Counted from the stretch's first letter, positions 15,021 to 23,286 are shown. The stretch: 23,286 nt of DNA from CAZYWA01 sp964650975 [NCBI: uncultured bacterium] (GCA_964650975.1 CAZYWA010000054.1:1-23286); one strand, 5' to 3'. Made by a program: numbers and translations. Notes: generated by a model from the sequence alone, not told the origin.

Positions 15021-15884
15021 TCAAGATCGGAAGACTGCGGCGAACGGCGCGTAGTTGTCTGGGCCGTATCCCGAAGCGCGGATTGCAAACGCGATGACAG
15101 AGAAGTCAGGCGCGCGTGCGGCAATCTCCTCTTGATAGATGCGCGCCACCTGTTCCGCGGGATTCTGGAATGCACCGCAGCCAAATGCTCCCAGCACGAC
15201 GTGTCGGACATCATGACTCCGCAGCGTGTTCAGCTGCGCCGAGATCCTCCGCCGGGCGTCCCGCCGATCGAACTCGGAGCCATCGCGAAGATCCTGGGCG
15301 GATGCTCGGAGCTCCATGAACGGAAAGATCTCGTCGTCTTTCAGCCAGCGATAGCCAAGGTCGGCTCTCGAACGATCCTCTGCGCCGCGAATGCACACGC
15401 GAGGGTGTTCGGCATCCAGGTAGACGACGTCACTCGCAGCGGACAGCAGTCTGGTCATCTCGGGTCGATAGCTGTCCGTCTCGGCGTCGTATTCGTCTTC
15501 CCCTATTCGGAAATGGCAGTCCGTACGCCGGAACATGTTCTCCTCTTGGGCGGGAGCGCCCTCGATGTACGCGCCCCCTGGGACCTCTGCGTTTGCCATG
15601 TTGAGCACAGCGAAGCACGTTCCATGTTTTGCAGTTAGCTCTTGCGCAACCTCCCCCCAGTCACGAGCGAACACGTTCACCCGCAAGCCAGACTCGGCAA
15701 TACGGCTTCTGCTTCGCCAGACGTCGAGATTCGACGCTGCAATGCGATGGTACCGATCGGGCGGCTCAGATTGCTCGAAAGCAAGGACTGTTTCGCGAAG
15801 AACCTCGCGCCTCCGGGCACAGGCAGCGTCGGAGAATCCCTGACGGACAGCCTCCCGTTCACTGCAAAAGGCTCTTCCGACCAT
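15021..15884 (-). CDS. TIGR02452 family protein, PARG-like macrodomain
   Basis: 287 residues, normal length for TIGR02452. The N-terminal ~65 residues are the basic helical part (REVLRETVLAFEQS). The core has VLNMANAEVPGGAYIEG followed by APAQEENMFRRTD (~93-122), the bacterial poly(ADP-ribose) glycohydrolase signature with the catalytic Glu pair near 114-115. VVLGAFGCGAFQNP near 240 is the second conserved loop. Relatives remove ADP-ribose from targets; the physiological substrate is unknown. Start ATG 15884 has AAAAGGG eight bases upstream; longer versions of the frame are not protein-like. The gene and its upstream flank have clearly lower GC and less G/C at third positions than neighbouring genes, which suggests acquisition by transfer. 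Confidence 0.88.
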   Translation of the reverse strand: MVGRAFCSEREAVRQGFSDAACARRREVLRETVLAFEQSEPPDRYHRIAASNLDVWRSRSRIAESGLRVNVFARDWGEVAQELTAKHGTCFAVLNMANAEVPGGAYIEGAPAQEENMFRRTDCHFRIGEDEYDAETDSYRPEMTRLLSAASDVVYLDAEHPRVCIRGAEDRSRADLGYRWLKDDEIFPFMELRASAQDLRDGSEFDRRDARRRISAQLNTLRSHDVRHVVLGAFGCGAFQNPAEQVARIYQEEIAARAPDFSVIAFAIRASGYGPDNYAPFAAVFRS

Positions 15885-16385
15885 GACTTGCCCTTTTCCC
15901 GACGGCAACGAGTGCGCTTGGAGACGGCATGCTGGGCGTTTCGTCGCGTGACAATCGATGTCGATGCTGAGGAATTCCCAGGACCTGAAATGACTGCCCA
16001 AGGGCTAGCTGCGATCCAAAGCGTGACGGCAACTGCGATGGTCGCGCGCTGTCTGCCGAACCCCTGATTGACCGAAACTAGCGATTTCCTGGATTGCCGG
16101 TCGAGTCTGCCTAGGATACCGCAATGCCGTGTGTCGCGCTTGGGTCGAACGCGGCCGAAGGACTCGGGGAGTTTTCGTTTCAGATCCGCCGGCGCGGTTA
16201 GCCACTCGGGATATTTCCGAGGCGCACGGACGGGAGCTCGAGGGACATCGCGCAGGCGATCGGCGTGCGGTATTGGGCTCGATCGAGAGTCGAGTGGCGT
16301 CGAATTCGGCCTCGCCGCGGGCCATGGGCGTCCGCTCTGGCGTCGTGCTTGGGGAAACGCTTCGACCTGGAGCAAACGACATGCC
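15885..16385. other. Gene-free stretch of lower GC
   Basis: 501 nt with several overlapping frames on both strands, none with protein-like composition, a ribosome binding site or a recognisable domain. Base composition resembles the adjoining macrodomain gene rather than the rest of the window. It may be decayed DNA from the same acquisition. A TTGACC at 16069 stands near AT-richer bases but has no convincing -10 partner. No clear hairpin or repeat was found. Confidence 0.5.
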
Positions 16386-18003
<1,618 letters not shown>

Positions 18004-18030
18004 GGCTCCGCGAAAGCCATCGACCGCTGG

Positions 18031-18145
18031 GCCACCAGAGACCGGTGGTCCTCCGTGGAGCGCGCCGGTCTCCGGCGCGGAGCGCTCGACTGGCGGATCG
18101 AGGGGCCCACCGGGGGCCCGGCCGCCGGAGACCGTCGGCCTCCAT
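18031..18145. repeat. Family B hairpin repeat, copy 4 (GAGAC/GTCTC loop variant)
   Basis: Hairpin CCACC (18032-18036), loop AGAGACC, GGTGG (18044-18048). Hairpin CGCGCCG (18061-18067), loop GTCTC, CGGCGCG (18073-18079). A third, GGCCGCCG-GAGAC-CGTCGGCC (about 18119-18139), has one mismatch. The GAGAC and GTCTC loops are reverse complements, paralleling AGGGAC/GTCCCT in copies 3 and 5. The CTCC...GGAG middle is present but shortened. Occupies the enolase-exporter gap. Confidence 0.75.
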
Positions 18146-18176
18146 CGAGTGCGCTCGATAGGCTGAGCTGATCGCC

Positions 18177-19676
18177 ATGACTCCTTTCGCGAAGCGCGTG
18201 ACCGTCGCAGGCGTGATGCTGGGGATGTTCCTGGCGTCGCTCGAGATGACCGTGGTGAGCACCGCGATGCCCACGATCATCGGCAAGCTGGGCGGTGTCG
18301 AGATCATGGGCTGGGTGTTCGCGGCCTACCTCGTGGCTTCCACCACCACGATTCCCGTCTACGGCAAGCTCGCCGACCACTTCGGGCGGAAGCCGGTATT
18401 CCTGCTCGGCACGTCGATCTTCCTGGTCGGCTCGGTGCTGTGCGGGATGGCGCACACCATGACCGAGCTGATCGTGTGCCGCGCCATCCAGGGGCTCGGC
18501 GCCGGCGGGATCGCGCCCATCACGCTCACCATCATCGGCGACCTCTTCTCCCTCGAGCAGCGTGCGCGGCTGCAAGGGCTCTTCAGCGGCGTGTGGGGCT
18601 TCTCGAGCGTGGTCGGGCCGCTGGTCGGCGGGTACATCACCGATCGTTTTCACTGGCGCTGGGTGTTCTGGCTCAACCTGCCGCCGGGCTTGCTGTCGAT
18701 GGCGCTGCTCGCGGGATTCCTCCACGAGCCCCAGAAAGAGCACCGCGAGCGAAGCCTCGACGGCGGCGGGGTGGTGCTGCTCACCAGCGGAGTCGTGGCG
18801 CTCTTGCTGGCGCTCTTGCAGGGAGGACACGCGTGGCCGTGGTCGTCGCCGGCGAGCATCGCGACCTTCGCGCTCGCCGCCGCTTCCATCGCGGGTTTCG
18901 TGTGGAACGAGCGCCGCGCCGCCGACCCGATCCTGCCGCCCGCGCTCTTCCAGAGGCCGGTGGTCGCGGTGACCAGCGTCGCGAGCTTCGTGACCGGAGG
19001 CGTGCTGTTCGGCGTCGCGAGCTTCGTGCCGCCCTTCGTGCAAGCCGTGGGCGGCGGCAGTGCCTTCGACGCGGGTGCGTCGATCGCGCCCGTTTCGTTC
19101 GGCTGGGTGCTTTCGAGCATCGTCGCCGGCCGCGCGATCCTGCGCTTCGGCGTGCGCCGCGTGGCGCTGGTGGGCGGCGTGGTGATGGTGGCGGGCGCGG
19201 CGTTGCTCATGACCGTCGACGTGGGCACGCCGCACGCGGTGGCGATCGTCGCGATGCTCGCGATCGGCGCCGGCATGGGCGCCTCGGGCACGTCGCTGCT
19301 CATCTGCGTGCAGAACGTGGTGGCGTGGAACGAGCGCGGCGTCGCGACCGCGTCGGTGCAGTTCTTCCGCACCATCGGCGGCGCGGTGATCGTGGCCGCG
19401 ATGGGCGCGGTGCTCACCACGGGCTGGCGCGGCCGCGTCGCGACCATCGGCGAAGTGGCCGGCACCTCGCTCGCCAATCCGAACCAGCTCCTCGACCCCG
19501 CCGCTCGCGGCGCGATCCCGCCGTCGCTCCTCCCGGTGCTCGAGCACGCCATGGCCGGCGCGCTTCACCAGACCTATTGGCTCTTGCTCGCGGCCGCGAT
19601 CGTGGCGCTCCTCGCCACGACCTTCTTCCCGGCGGGAAGCGTCGCCGACCTCCGGTCGGAAGCGTTCGAGGCTTAG
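18177..19676 (+). CDS. DHA2 (14-TM) MFS drug/metabolite exporter, EmrB/QacA type
   Basis: 499 residues, 14 hydrophobic segments by eye. The N-terminus has LEMTVVSTAMPTII (the DHA drug-antiporter motif D1 region, with Glu where Asp is commoner). Motif A reads YGKLADHFGRKPVF, and the fourth/fifth helix region has CRAIQGLGAGGIAP and GVWGFSSVVGPLVGGYI (motif C, the antiporter motif). DHA2 proteins expel drugs, dyes or metabolites using the proton gradient. No partner membrane-fusion protein (EmrA) or TetR/MarR regulator is next to it. No strong ribosome binding site precedes ATG 18177; the start is set by the first helix. Substrate cannot be inferred. Confidence 0.9.
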   Translation: MTPFAKRVTVAGVMLGMFLASLEMTVVSTAMPTIIGKLGGVEIMGWVFAAYLVASTTTIPVYGKLADHFGRKPVFLLGTSIFLVGSVLCGMAHTMTELIVCRAIQGLGAGGIAPITLTIIGDLFSLEQRARLQGLFSGVWGFSSVVGPLVGGYITDRFHWRWVFWLNLPPGLLSMALLAGFLHEPQKEHRERSLDGGGVVLLTSGVVALLLALLQGGHAWPWSSPASIATFALAAASIAGFVWNERRAADPILPPALFQRPVVAVTSVASFVTGGVLFGVASFVPPFVQAVGGGSAFDAGASIAPVSFGWVLSSIVAGRAILRFGVRRVALVGGVVMVAGAALLMTVDVGTPHAVAIVAMLAIGAGMGASGTSLLICVQNVVAWNERGVATASVQFFRTIGGAVIVAAMGAVLTTGWRGRVATIGEVAGTSLANPNQLLDPAARGAIPPSLLPVLEHAMAGALHQTYWLLLAAAIVALLATTFFPAGSVADLRSEAFEA

Positions 19677-19699
19677 GCTCGGCGCGCTAGCAAGAAAGT

Positions 19700-19768
19700 A
19701 GACAACCAGCCCTTCAAAAATGAGACAATCAGCACTTGAAAAACAAGACAAACAGATCTCAAGCGCAT
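19700..19768. repeat. Three tandem 23-bp repeats in an AT-rich island, possible transposon end
   Basis: Units start at exactly 23-bp spacing (19700, 19723, 19746). Each opens with AGACAA then xCAG; the first two share about 17 of 23 bases, the third is more diverged. On the minus strand each unit boundary reads TTGTCT, followed in two units by xxTTTTTxAAGxGCTG. Regularly spaced TGTCT-type repeats are a feature of transposase-binding ends of IS21/Tn7/Mu-like elements. No transposase lies nearby, so a solo end or remnant is the most I would suggest. Confidence 0.5.
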
Positions 19769-19903
19769 GACGATTTTCACACAAAATAGGGCAAAAACCG
19801 CGAAGAATGTGCCCGTGGGGCAAGCCCCGCGCGACGCGCGAATGGGCTCTGCGGCGCGGTGCCCCCAATTTGCCCAGCGCGGTGGTGTCTCGAGTTGAGC
19901 CCT

Positions 19904-19980
19904 GGCCACCGAGGGACCGGTGGCCCTCCAACCGGAATCGCGGAGATGCCGTTTGGAGCGCGCGCGGTCCCTCGCGCGCG
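19904..19980. repeat. Family B paired-hairpin repeat, copy 5 (best formed)
   Basis: Hairpin GGCCACCG (19904-19911), loop AGGGAC, CGGTGGCC (19918-19925). Second hairpin CGCGCGCG (19959-19966), loop GTCCCT, CGCGCGCG (19973-19980). Both 8-bp stems are perfect and the loops are exact reverse complements. CTCCAA (19926-19931) can pair with TTGGAG (19953-19958), giving a central stem between them. Ends 16 nt from the stop of the convergent OsmC gene. Confidence 0.85.
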
Positions 19981-19996
19981 GGGTCGAACCGAGACG

Positions 19997-20410
19997 CTAC
20001 CGACGGGGCGAGGGGCTCGAAGGCCCCCCCGAGGAGCTCTCGATCCGGATCTCGCCGGTCAGGATGCGGTGCATCGGGCATTTGCTGGCGATCTCGAGCA
20101 GCCGCGCGCGCTGCTCGTCGTCGAGCGCACCATCGAGGTGGATGCGGCGCCGGATCACGTGGGCGGCGCCGTCCTTCGCCTGCTCGAGCTCGACGTGGAC
20201 GTGCGTGAGCGGCCAGCCCTTGCGGTCGGCGTAGAGCTTGATCGTCATCGAGGTACACGAGCCCAGGGCCGCGAGCAGGAAATCGGCGGGCGCGGGACCG
20301 CCGTCGTCGCCGCCGTCCGCGACGGGCTCGTCGGCCACGAGGTGATGCGGGCCGATCTCGATCGACTGCTGGAACTTGCCGCTCTTGGTGTCGACGCTCG
20401 CTGGTCGCAT
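19997..20410 (-). CDS. OsmC family protein (peroxiredoxin-like)
   Basis: 137 residues. The two redox cysteines of the family are present: Cys52 in LLAALGSCTSMTIKLYA and Cys111 in SKCPMHRIL. OsmC/Ohr proteins reduce organic hydroperoxides through this pair, in the cytoplasm; this one belongs to the short YhfA/OsmC-like group rather than Ohr. The C-terminus is a Ser/Pro tail (SSSGGPSSPSPRR). Start ATG 20410 has GAGGAGG five bases upstream; the longer frame to 20518 is translated repeat and is excluded. It follows the carotenoid oxygenase on the same strand, separated by family A copy 2. Co-transcription would pair an oxygenase with a peroxide-detoxifying enzyme (inference). Confidence 0.9.
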   Translation of the reverse strand: MRPASVDTKSGKFQQSIEIGPHHLVADEPVADGGDDGGPAPADFLLAALGSCTSMTIKLYADRKGWPLTHVHVELEQAKDGAAHVIRRRIHLDGALDDEQRARLLEIASKCPMHRILTGEIRIESSSGGPSSPSPRR

Positions 20411-20419
20411 CGAGGCCTC

Positions 20420-20560
20420 CTCAGAACGTGTGAAGAAATCGCCCGAACCGATCCCGCGCCAGAGGCGCGGCGGCGCGTTGTCGCGCCGGATTTGGGGTGG
20501 GGCCCCGCCCGAATTCACTTCGGGCGGGGCGGGGGCTTGGAAAGCCCCCGCGGCAACTCA
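20420..20560 (-). repeat. Family A stop-codon-anchored multi-hairpin element, copy 2
   Basis: On the minus strand it starts at the TGA of the carotenoid oxygenase (TGAGTTGCC, compare TGAGTTTCC in copy 1). Hairpin 1 is GGGGGCTT, loop TCC, AAGCCCCC (20531-20549). Hairpin 2 is GCCCCGCCCGAA, loop GTGAA, TTCGGGCGGGGC, a perfect 12-bp stem (20502-20530). Then come GGGGCCCCACCCC (20494-20506 on +) and a CGCGCC-TCT-GGCGCG hairpin. It ends CACACGTTCTGAG, so the last bases sit next to the OsmC ribosome binding site (GAGGAGG). Confidence 0.78.
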
Positions 20561-22003
20561 GCCGCGGGCCGCGCCGTCGAGATCGCTGCCGCGGATCCAC
20601 CAGGCGTGGAAGCCGATCGGCACGCGCTGCGGAATGTGGAGCCGTGCCGCCGGTTTTCCGGCGACGTTCCGGGCGTCGAGGATGACCAGCTCGGCGGCGT
20701 CGTTGGTGGAATCGTGGACGAAGGTGAGGAGCCAGCCGTCGTCCTCGGCCGACCCCGGCGCATCGCCGTCGATGCGCGGCGCGAACACCACCTCGCCGCC
20801 GAACCGGCCGTCGCCCCAGCGGTGCGCTTCCGACGTGCCGCGGTCGACGTCGTACTTGATCACGCCGTCGAAGAGCAGCTCCGAGCTCTCGGCGATGCTC
20901 GGGTTGTAGCTGATCGACGTGCGTTGCCCGAGGCGCTGGTTGTTCATGCGCGGGAACTCGCTGGGCCGGTCGTCGAGGCGCTCCTCGCTCACGGCGCCGG
21001 TCTTGAGATCGAAACGCCAGCGCGTGAGGAACGGATGGAGCTCGAGGAAGAAGAGCCGCGGGATCTTGCCGTCCGACTCTCGGGTGCGTGGCAGCGGGTT
21101 CTCGATCCGGCACGCGGTGAGCACGATCGCGTCGCCGTCCTCGTAGGCGTTGATGGTGTGGTAGCAGTAGCAGGGCGGTGTCTCGAACCAGCGCACGTCC
21201 GCGTTGCTTCCGTGGCGCGGCACGATCCCGAAGCGGCTGGGGAGCGCGGTGTCGAAGCCGACGCGGCGCTTGCCGCTCTTCAGCCGGTCGATCTCCCACA
21301 GCATCGGGAAGTCGAGGAGGATCGTGTAGTGCTCGGTGATCGCGGTGTCGTGGAGCAGACGCGGGCCGGGCAGCTCGATCGGCGAGGTCTTGACGCTCGA
21401 TCCGTCGGCGGCGGCCACGCCGTACGTCAGGTAGGGAGCGGAGTAGGGCGAGTAGTCGATGAATATGAGCTCGCCGGTCCGCGGATCGACCTTGGGATGC
21501 GACGCGAGACCGCAGGTGAGCCGGCCCTCGTACGAATACGGACCGACCGTCTCGAGCGACGGCGCCGCCACTTCCACCGGCTCGCCGCCCAGCCACCAGG
21601 TCGCGAGCAGGCGGCCGTTGTGCCACACCAGATCCGTGTTGGCCGTGTCCTTGTCGGGACGATCGGCTCGCTCCGGTGGGATCGGATCCATGATCCCACC
21701 CCAGAGCCCGGTGCCGGCGCGCTCTTCCTCCGCGAGATCGCGGGTGCGCACGTAGCGATTCGCGTAGGTGGCGCGACCGTTCTCGAGGTGCACGCCGTGG
21801 ATCATCCCGTCGCCGTCGAACCAGTGATAGCGGCCGCGCGGAGCGAAGCGCGGGTTGGCGCCGTTCCGCACGAACATGCCGCGCAGCTCGCGCGGGATCT
21901 CGCCCTCGATCACCGCGAGATCGTGCGCGGTCAGCTCTTGCGACTGCGGCGCGAACGGGCCGCTCAGGTAGGGATTGGCCTCGGGAGCGAGGGTGCCGGG
22001 CAT
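20558..22003 (-). CDS. Carotenoid cleavage oxygenase family (RPE65/lignostilbene dioxygenase-like)
   Basis: 481 residues, the usual length. The four iron-binding histidines of the seven-bladed propeller are His169 (ASHPKVDP), His218 (LLHDTAITEHY), His282 (CYCYHTINAYED) and His466 (IGFHAWW). The N-terminus has the family block GEIPRELRGMFVRNGANPRF and YHWFDGDGMIHGV. These non-heme Fe(II) enzymes cut double bonds of carotenoids, apocarotenoids or stilbenes with O2. No signal peptide is present. Start ATG 22003 has GGAGG six bases upstream; the longer frame is antisense to the next gene. No carotenoid biosynthesis gene is in the window, so the substrate is open. The OsmC-family gene follows on the same strand. 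Confidence 0.94.
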   Translation of the reverse strand: MPGTLAPEANPYLSGPFAPQSQELTAHDLAVIEGEIPRELRGMFVRNGANPRFAPRGRYHWFDGDGMIHGVHLENGRATYANRYVRTRDLAEEERAGTGLWGGIMDPIPPERADRPDKDTANTDLVWHNGRLLATWWLGGEPVEVAAPSLETVGPYSYEGRLTCGLASHPKVDPRTGELIFIDYSPYSAPYLTYGVAAADGSSVKTSPIELPGPRLLHDTAITEHYTILLDFPMLWEIDRLKSGKRRVGFDTALPSRFGIVPRHGSNADVRWFETPPCYCYHTINAYEDGDAIVLTACRIENPLPRTRESDGKIPRLFFLELHPFLTRWRFDLKTGAVSEERLDDRPSEFPRMNNQRLGQRTSISYNPSIAESSELLFDGVIKYDVDRGTSEAHRWGDGRFGGEVVFAPRIDGDAPGSAEDDGWLLTFVHDSTNDAAELVILDARNVAGKPAARLHIPQRVPIGFHAWWIRGSDLDGAARG

Positions 22004-22106
22004 CGTGGACCTCCGGTGAATGGACGAGGTCGGATCTACGTCGAAGCGAGTTAGGCTACCCATGGCCCGTGCGGCACGTAAACTCGGGCCCAAAGGAGAT
22101 CGGCTC

Positions 22107-22667
22107 ATGCGCATCAAGCTGGATGTGGCGTTGCTCGCGACCGTGGCGTTGGTGGGGAGCGTCGCGGCCGGACCCAAGAACAACGAGCGACCGTTCGCGC
22201 CGCTCGGCGGAGCGCTCGCGAGCGGCGTCTCGCCCGCCGATCGCGACGCGGTGCACTCCGCGTGCGAGGCCAAGGCAAGCACGGACCACATGACGATCAC
22301 GCGCTGGCAGGACGTCCGGCAGACCAGCGCCGACATCTTCCAGGCCGACGTGACGGTCGACTACAACGGCTCGCCCTACGAGCGCACTTGCACCTATCAC
22401 GGCCGCAGCCACGCGGTCGATTTCAGCGACAAGCCCGGGAGCACGCCGATGGCCGAGATGGGCGCCGAGAAGGTCGAGCACCAGCGCGCCCGCCAGGCGT
22501 GCGAGGCCAAGGCGCAGGCCGACGGCATGCAGATCCTGTCGTGGGAGCGCTTCCAGCAGATGGGCGACGACAAGTGGGAGTCGCACATCCGCGTCTCGTG
22601 GAAGGGCCAGACCTACGAACGCACGTGCATCTACAAGGACAAGAGCCAGAACGTCGAGATCAAGTGA
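22107..22667 (+). CDS. Secreted protein with two copies of a two-cysteine module (unknown family)
   Basis: 186 residues from ATG 22107, with AAAGGAGAT as ribosome binding site. Residues 1-21 are a signal peptide (LLATVALVGSVAAG). The rest is an internal duplication: module 1 (about 51-107) and module 2 (about 130-185). Each follows ACEAKAxxDxM-x-I-xx-W...Q...D...V-V-x(Y/W)-x-G-x-x-YERTC-x-Y...V-(D/E)-(F/I). Each module has two Cys (53/95 and 132/174), fit for one disulfide per module in the periplasm. No catalytic residues stand out. I do not recognise the family. The next gene, 14 nt downstream, is a paralogue, so the two form an operon. The divergent carotenoid oxygenase starts ~100 nt upstream. 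Confidence 0.85.
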   Translation: MRIKLDVALLATVALVGSVAAGPKNNERPFAPLGGALASGVSPADRDAVHSACEAKASTDHMTITRWQDVRQTSADIFQADVTVDYNGSPYERTCTYHGRSHAVDFSDKPGSTPMAEMGAEKVEHQRARQACEAKAQADGMQILSWERFQQMGDDKWESHIRVSWKGQTYERTCIYKDKSQNVEIK

Positions 22668-22681
22668 TCGAGGGAGGAAGC

Positions 22682-23212
22682 ATGCGAGCGAAGATCGCGT
22701 TGCTGTGGATCGCGGGAACGGTTGTCGCGGGCGCTGGCGCCGGCTGCGCGCAGCTCGGGCAGTACGCCACCGTGACGCCGCAGGATCGGGCGGCCGTGCA
22801 GGACGCGTGCGAGGCCAAGGCGCGCTCCGACCACATGACGATCACCAACTGGCACGGCATCCGTCAGGCGAGCCCCGACGTGTTCCAGGCCGACGTGACC
22901 GTCGAGTACAAGAACGCGCCCTACGAACGCACCTGCACCTACAAGGCGCGCGATCGCGCGGTCGATTTCAGCGACGCACCCGGACAGGGGCCGTTCTCCG
23001 GTGTCGGCAACCAGCTCGACGTCCGCCAGCGCGCCCGGGATGCGTGCGAGGCCAAGGCCAAGGACGACAACATGCAGATCGTGAGCTGGATGCCGTTCCA
23101 GCAACTGGGCGACGATCGGTACGAGGCAAACGTCCGCGTCCAGTGGAAGGGCCAGACTTACGACCGCACCTGCGTCTACAAGGACAAGAGCCAGAACGTC
23201 GAGATCAAGTAA
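22682..23212 (+). CDS. Lipoprotein paralogue of the preceding gene, two two-cysteine modules
   Basis: 176 residues from ATG 22682, with GAGGGAGG just upstream. The signal peptide ends in a lipobox-like AGAGAGC with the lipidated Cys at 22, unlike its neighbour, which lacks one. Modules at about 41-97 and 119-175 repeat the same pattern (DACEAKARSDHMTI...FQADVTVEY...YERTC; DACEAKAKDDNMQI...WKGQTYDRTC), with Cys 43/84 and 122/164. The two proteins end in the same residues (YKDKSQNVEIK) and nearly the same DNA, so the duplication is fairly recent or is maintained by conversion. One partner lipid-anchored and one soluble suggests they work together or compete at the membrane (inference). A family A element follows the TAA. 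Confidence 0.85.
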   Translation: MRAKIALLWIAGTVVAGAGAGCAQLGQYATVTPQDRAAVQDACEAKARSDHMTITNWHGIRQASPDVFQADVTVEYKNAPYERTCTYKARDRAVDFSDAPGQGPFSGVGNQLDVRQRARDACEAKAKDDNMQIVSWMPFQQLGDDRYEANVRVQWKGQTYDRTCVYKDKSQNVEIK

Positions 23213-23286
23213 TTGCGGGGGGCTGTTCCCGCCCCCCGCCCCGGCCGGAGTGAATCCGGCCGGGGCCCCACCCCCGAGGCGGCTCG
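23210..23286 (+). repeat. Family A stop-codon-anchored multi-hairpin element, copy 3 (cut by the window edge)
   Basis: It begins at the TAA of the lipoprotein gene. Hairpin 1 is GGGGGGC (23217-23223), loop TGTTCCC, GCCCCCC (23231-23237). Hairpin 2 is GCCCCGGCCGGA (23238-23249), loop GTGAA, TCCGGCCGGGGC (23255-23266), a perfect 12-bp stem. GGGGCCCCACCCCC (23262-23275) and GGCGGCTCG follow, matching copy 1. The rest is outside the window. Confidence 0.78.

Larger units (their letters stand above)
19677..19996. other. Intergenic region with an AT-rich island and a family B repeat
   Basis: 320 nt between convergent genes. 19690-19796 is sharply AT-richer than anything else here and carries three 23-bp repeats. 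19812-19826 has a small GTGGGGC/GCCCCGC hairpin, and 19904-19980 is family B copy 5. Frames across it are shadows. Confidence 0.65.

Noticed and set aside
16124-16201. 25-residue plus-strand frame containing SNAAEGLGEFSF, recalling the SNIAEG motif of four-helix-bundle (23S intervening sequence) proteins
   Set aside because: Too short, a stop just upstream, no ribosome binding site, and the rest of the fold is absent in all frames.
19700-19768. CRISPR array
   Set aside because: The three 23-bp units are contiguous with no unique spacers, and no cas gene is present.
20410-20518. N-terminal extension of the OsmC protein to 20518
   Set aside because: The extension is translated family A repeat. 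ATG 20410 has a strong ribosome binding site and gives the normal family length.
22065-22091. GGCCCG...CGGGCC hairpin upstream of the tandem secreted-protein genes as a riboswitch or attenuator
   Set aside because: Only six pairs around a large loop, with no conserved aptamer pattern that I can recognise.

Overview
The window is GC-rich bacterial chromosomal DNA. Dense, mostly single-domain genes lie on both strands, and the short intergenic spaces are full of hairpin repeats. No ribosomal RNA, tRNA or phage gene is visible. A secreted M36 metalloprotease carrying a MopE-type DCDD...PGA...GIDDDC motif and a hydrophobic/Arg-rich C-terminal tail, a surface-protein C-terminus with an FCDGFESGDTS motif, and several secreted proteins of unknown family suggest a Gram-negative, high-GC lineage of the Myxococcota / 'Deltaproteobacteria' type. 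That taxonomic call is inference only.

Layout. 1-452: C-terminus of an exported protein. 585-4416 (+): a PIG-L deacetylase fused to a family 2 glycosyltransferase, then a GT-C type membrane glycosyltransferase. 4299-6324 (-): an outer-membrane beta-barrel-like protein, a MEST-type alpha/beta hydrolase coupled to it by a one-base overlap, and a possible 47-residue membrane peptide coupled by an ATGA overlap. 6687-7235 (-): a small secreted protein bracketed by inverted hairpin repeats. 7541-9856 (-): the M36 protease with its own terminator. 9987-11324 (-): a second GT-C membrane glycosyltransferase, divergent from 11693-14720 (+). That + strand operon holds a family 2 glycosyltransferase, a DegT/DnrJ-type sugar aminotransferase, a WbpD-like left-handed beta-helix N-acetyltransferase and a phosphinothricin-type GNAT; the first three fit synthesis and transfer of an N-acetylated amino sugar. 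14762-16385: a small membrane protein, a TIGR02452 (PARG-like macrodomain) protein and a gene-free stretch, all of visibly lower GC. 16386-18003: a HEAT-like fragment divergent from enolase. 18177-19676 (+): a DHA2-type MFS exporter. 19677-19996: an AT-rich island with three 23-bp repeats, plus a hairpin repeat. 19997-22003 (-): a carotenoid oxygenase followed by an OsmC-family protein. 22107-23212 (+): two tandem, clearly duplicated secreted proteins, each containing an internally duplicated two-cysteine module.

The most unusual content is intergenic. Family A is a multi-hairpin element that starts 4-8 nt after a stop codon, in the sense orientation, at four different genes (2442, 6689, 20560, 23210). 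Its second hairpin keeps a GTG(A/CG)A loop while the 12-bp stem changes by compensatory substitutions in three copies. Family B is a set of paired hairpins (about 6451, 7334, 11526, 18031, 19904) whose two loops are reverse complements of each other (AGGGAC/GTCCCT in two copies, GAGAC/GTCTC in another), so the loop pairing itself appears to covary. Both look like dispersed structured repeats whose RNA or DNA structure is conserved. I cannot match either to a named family from sequence alone.
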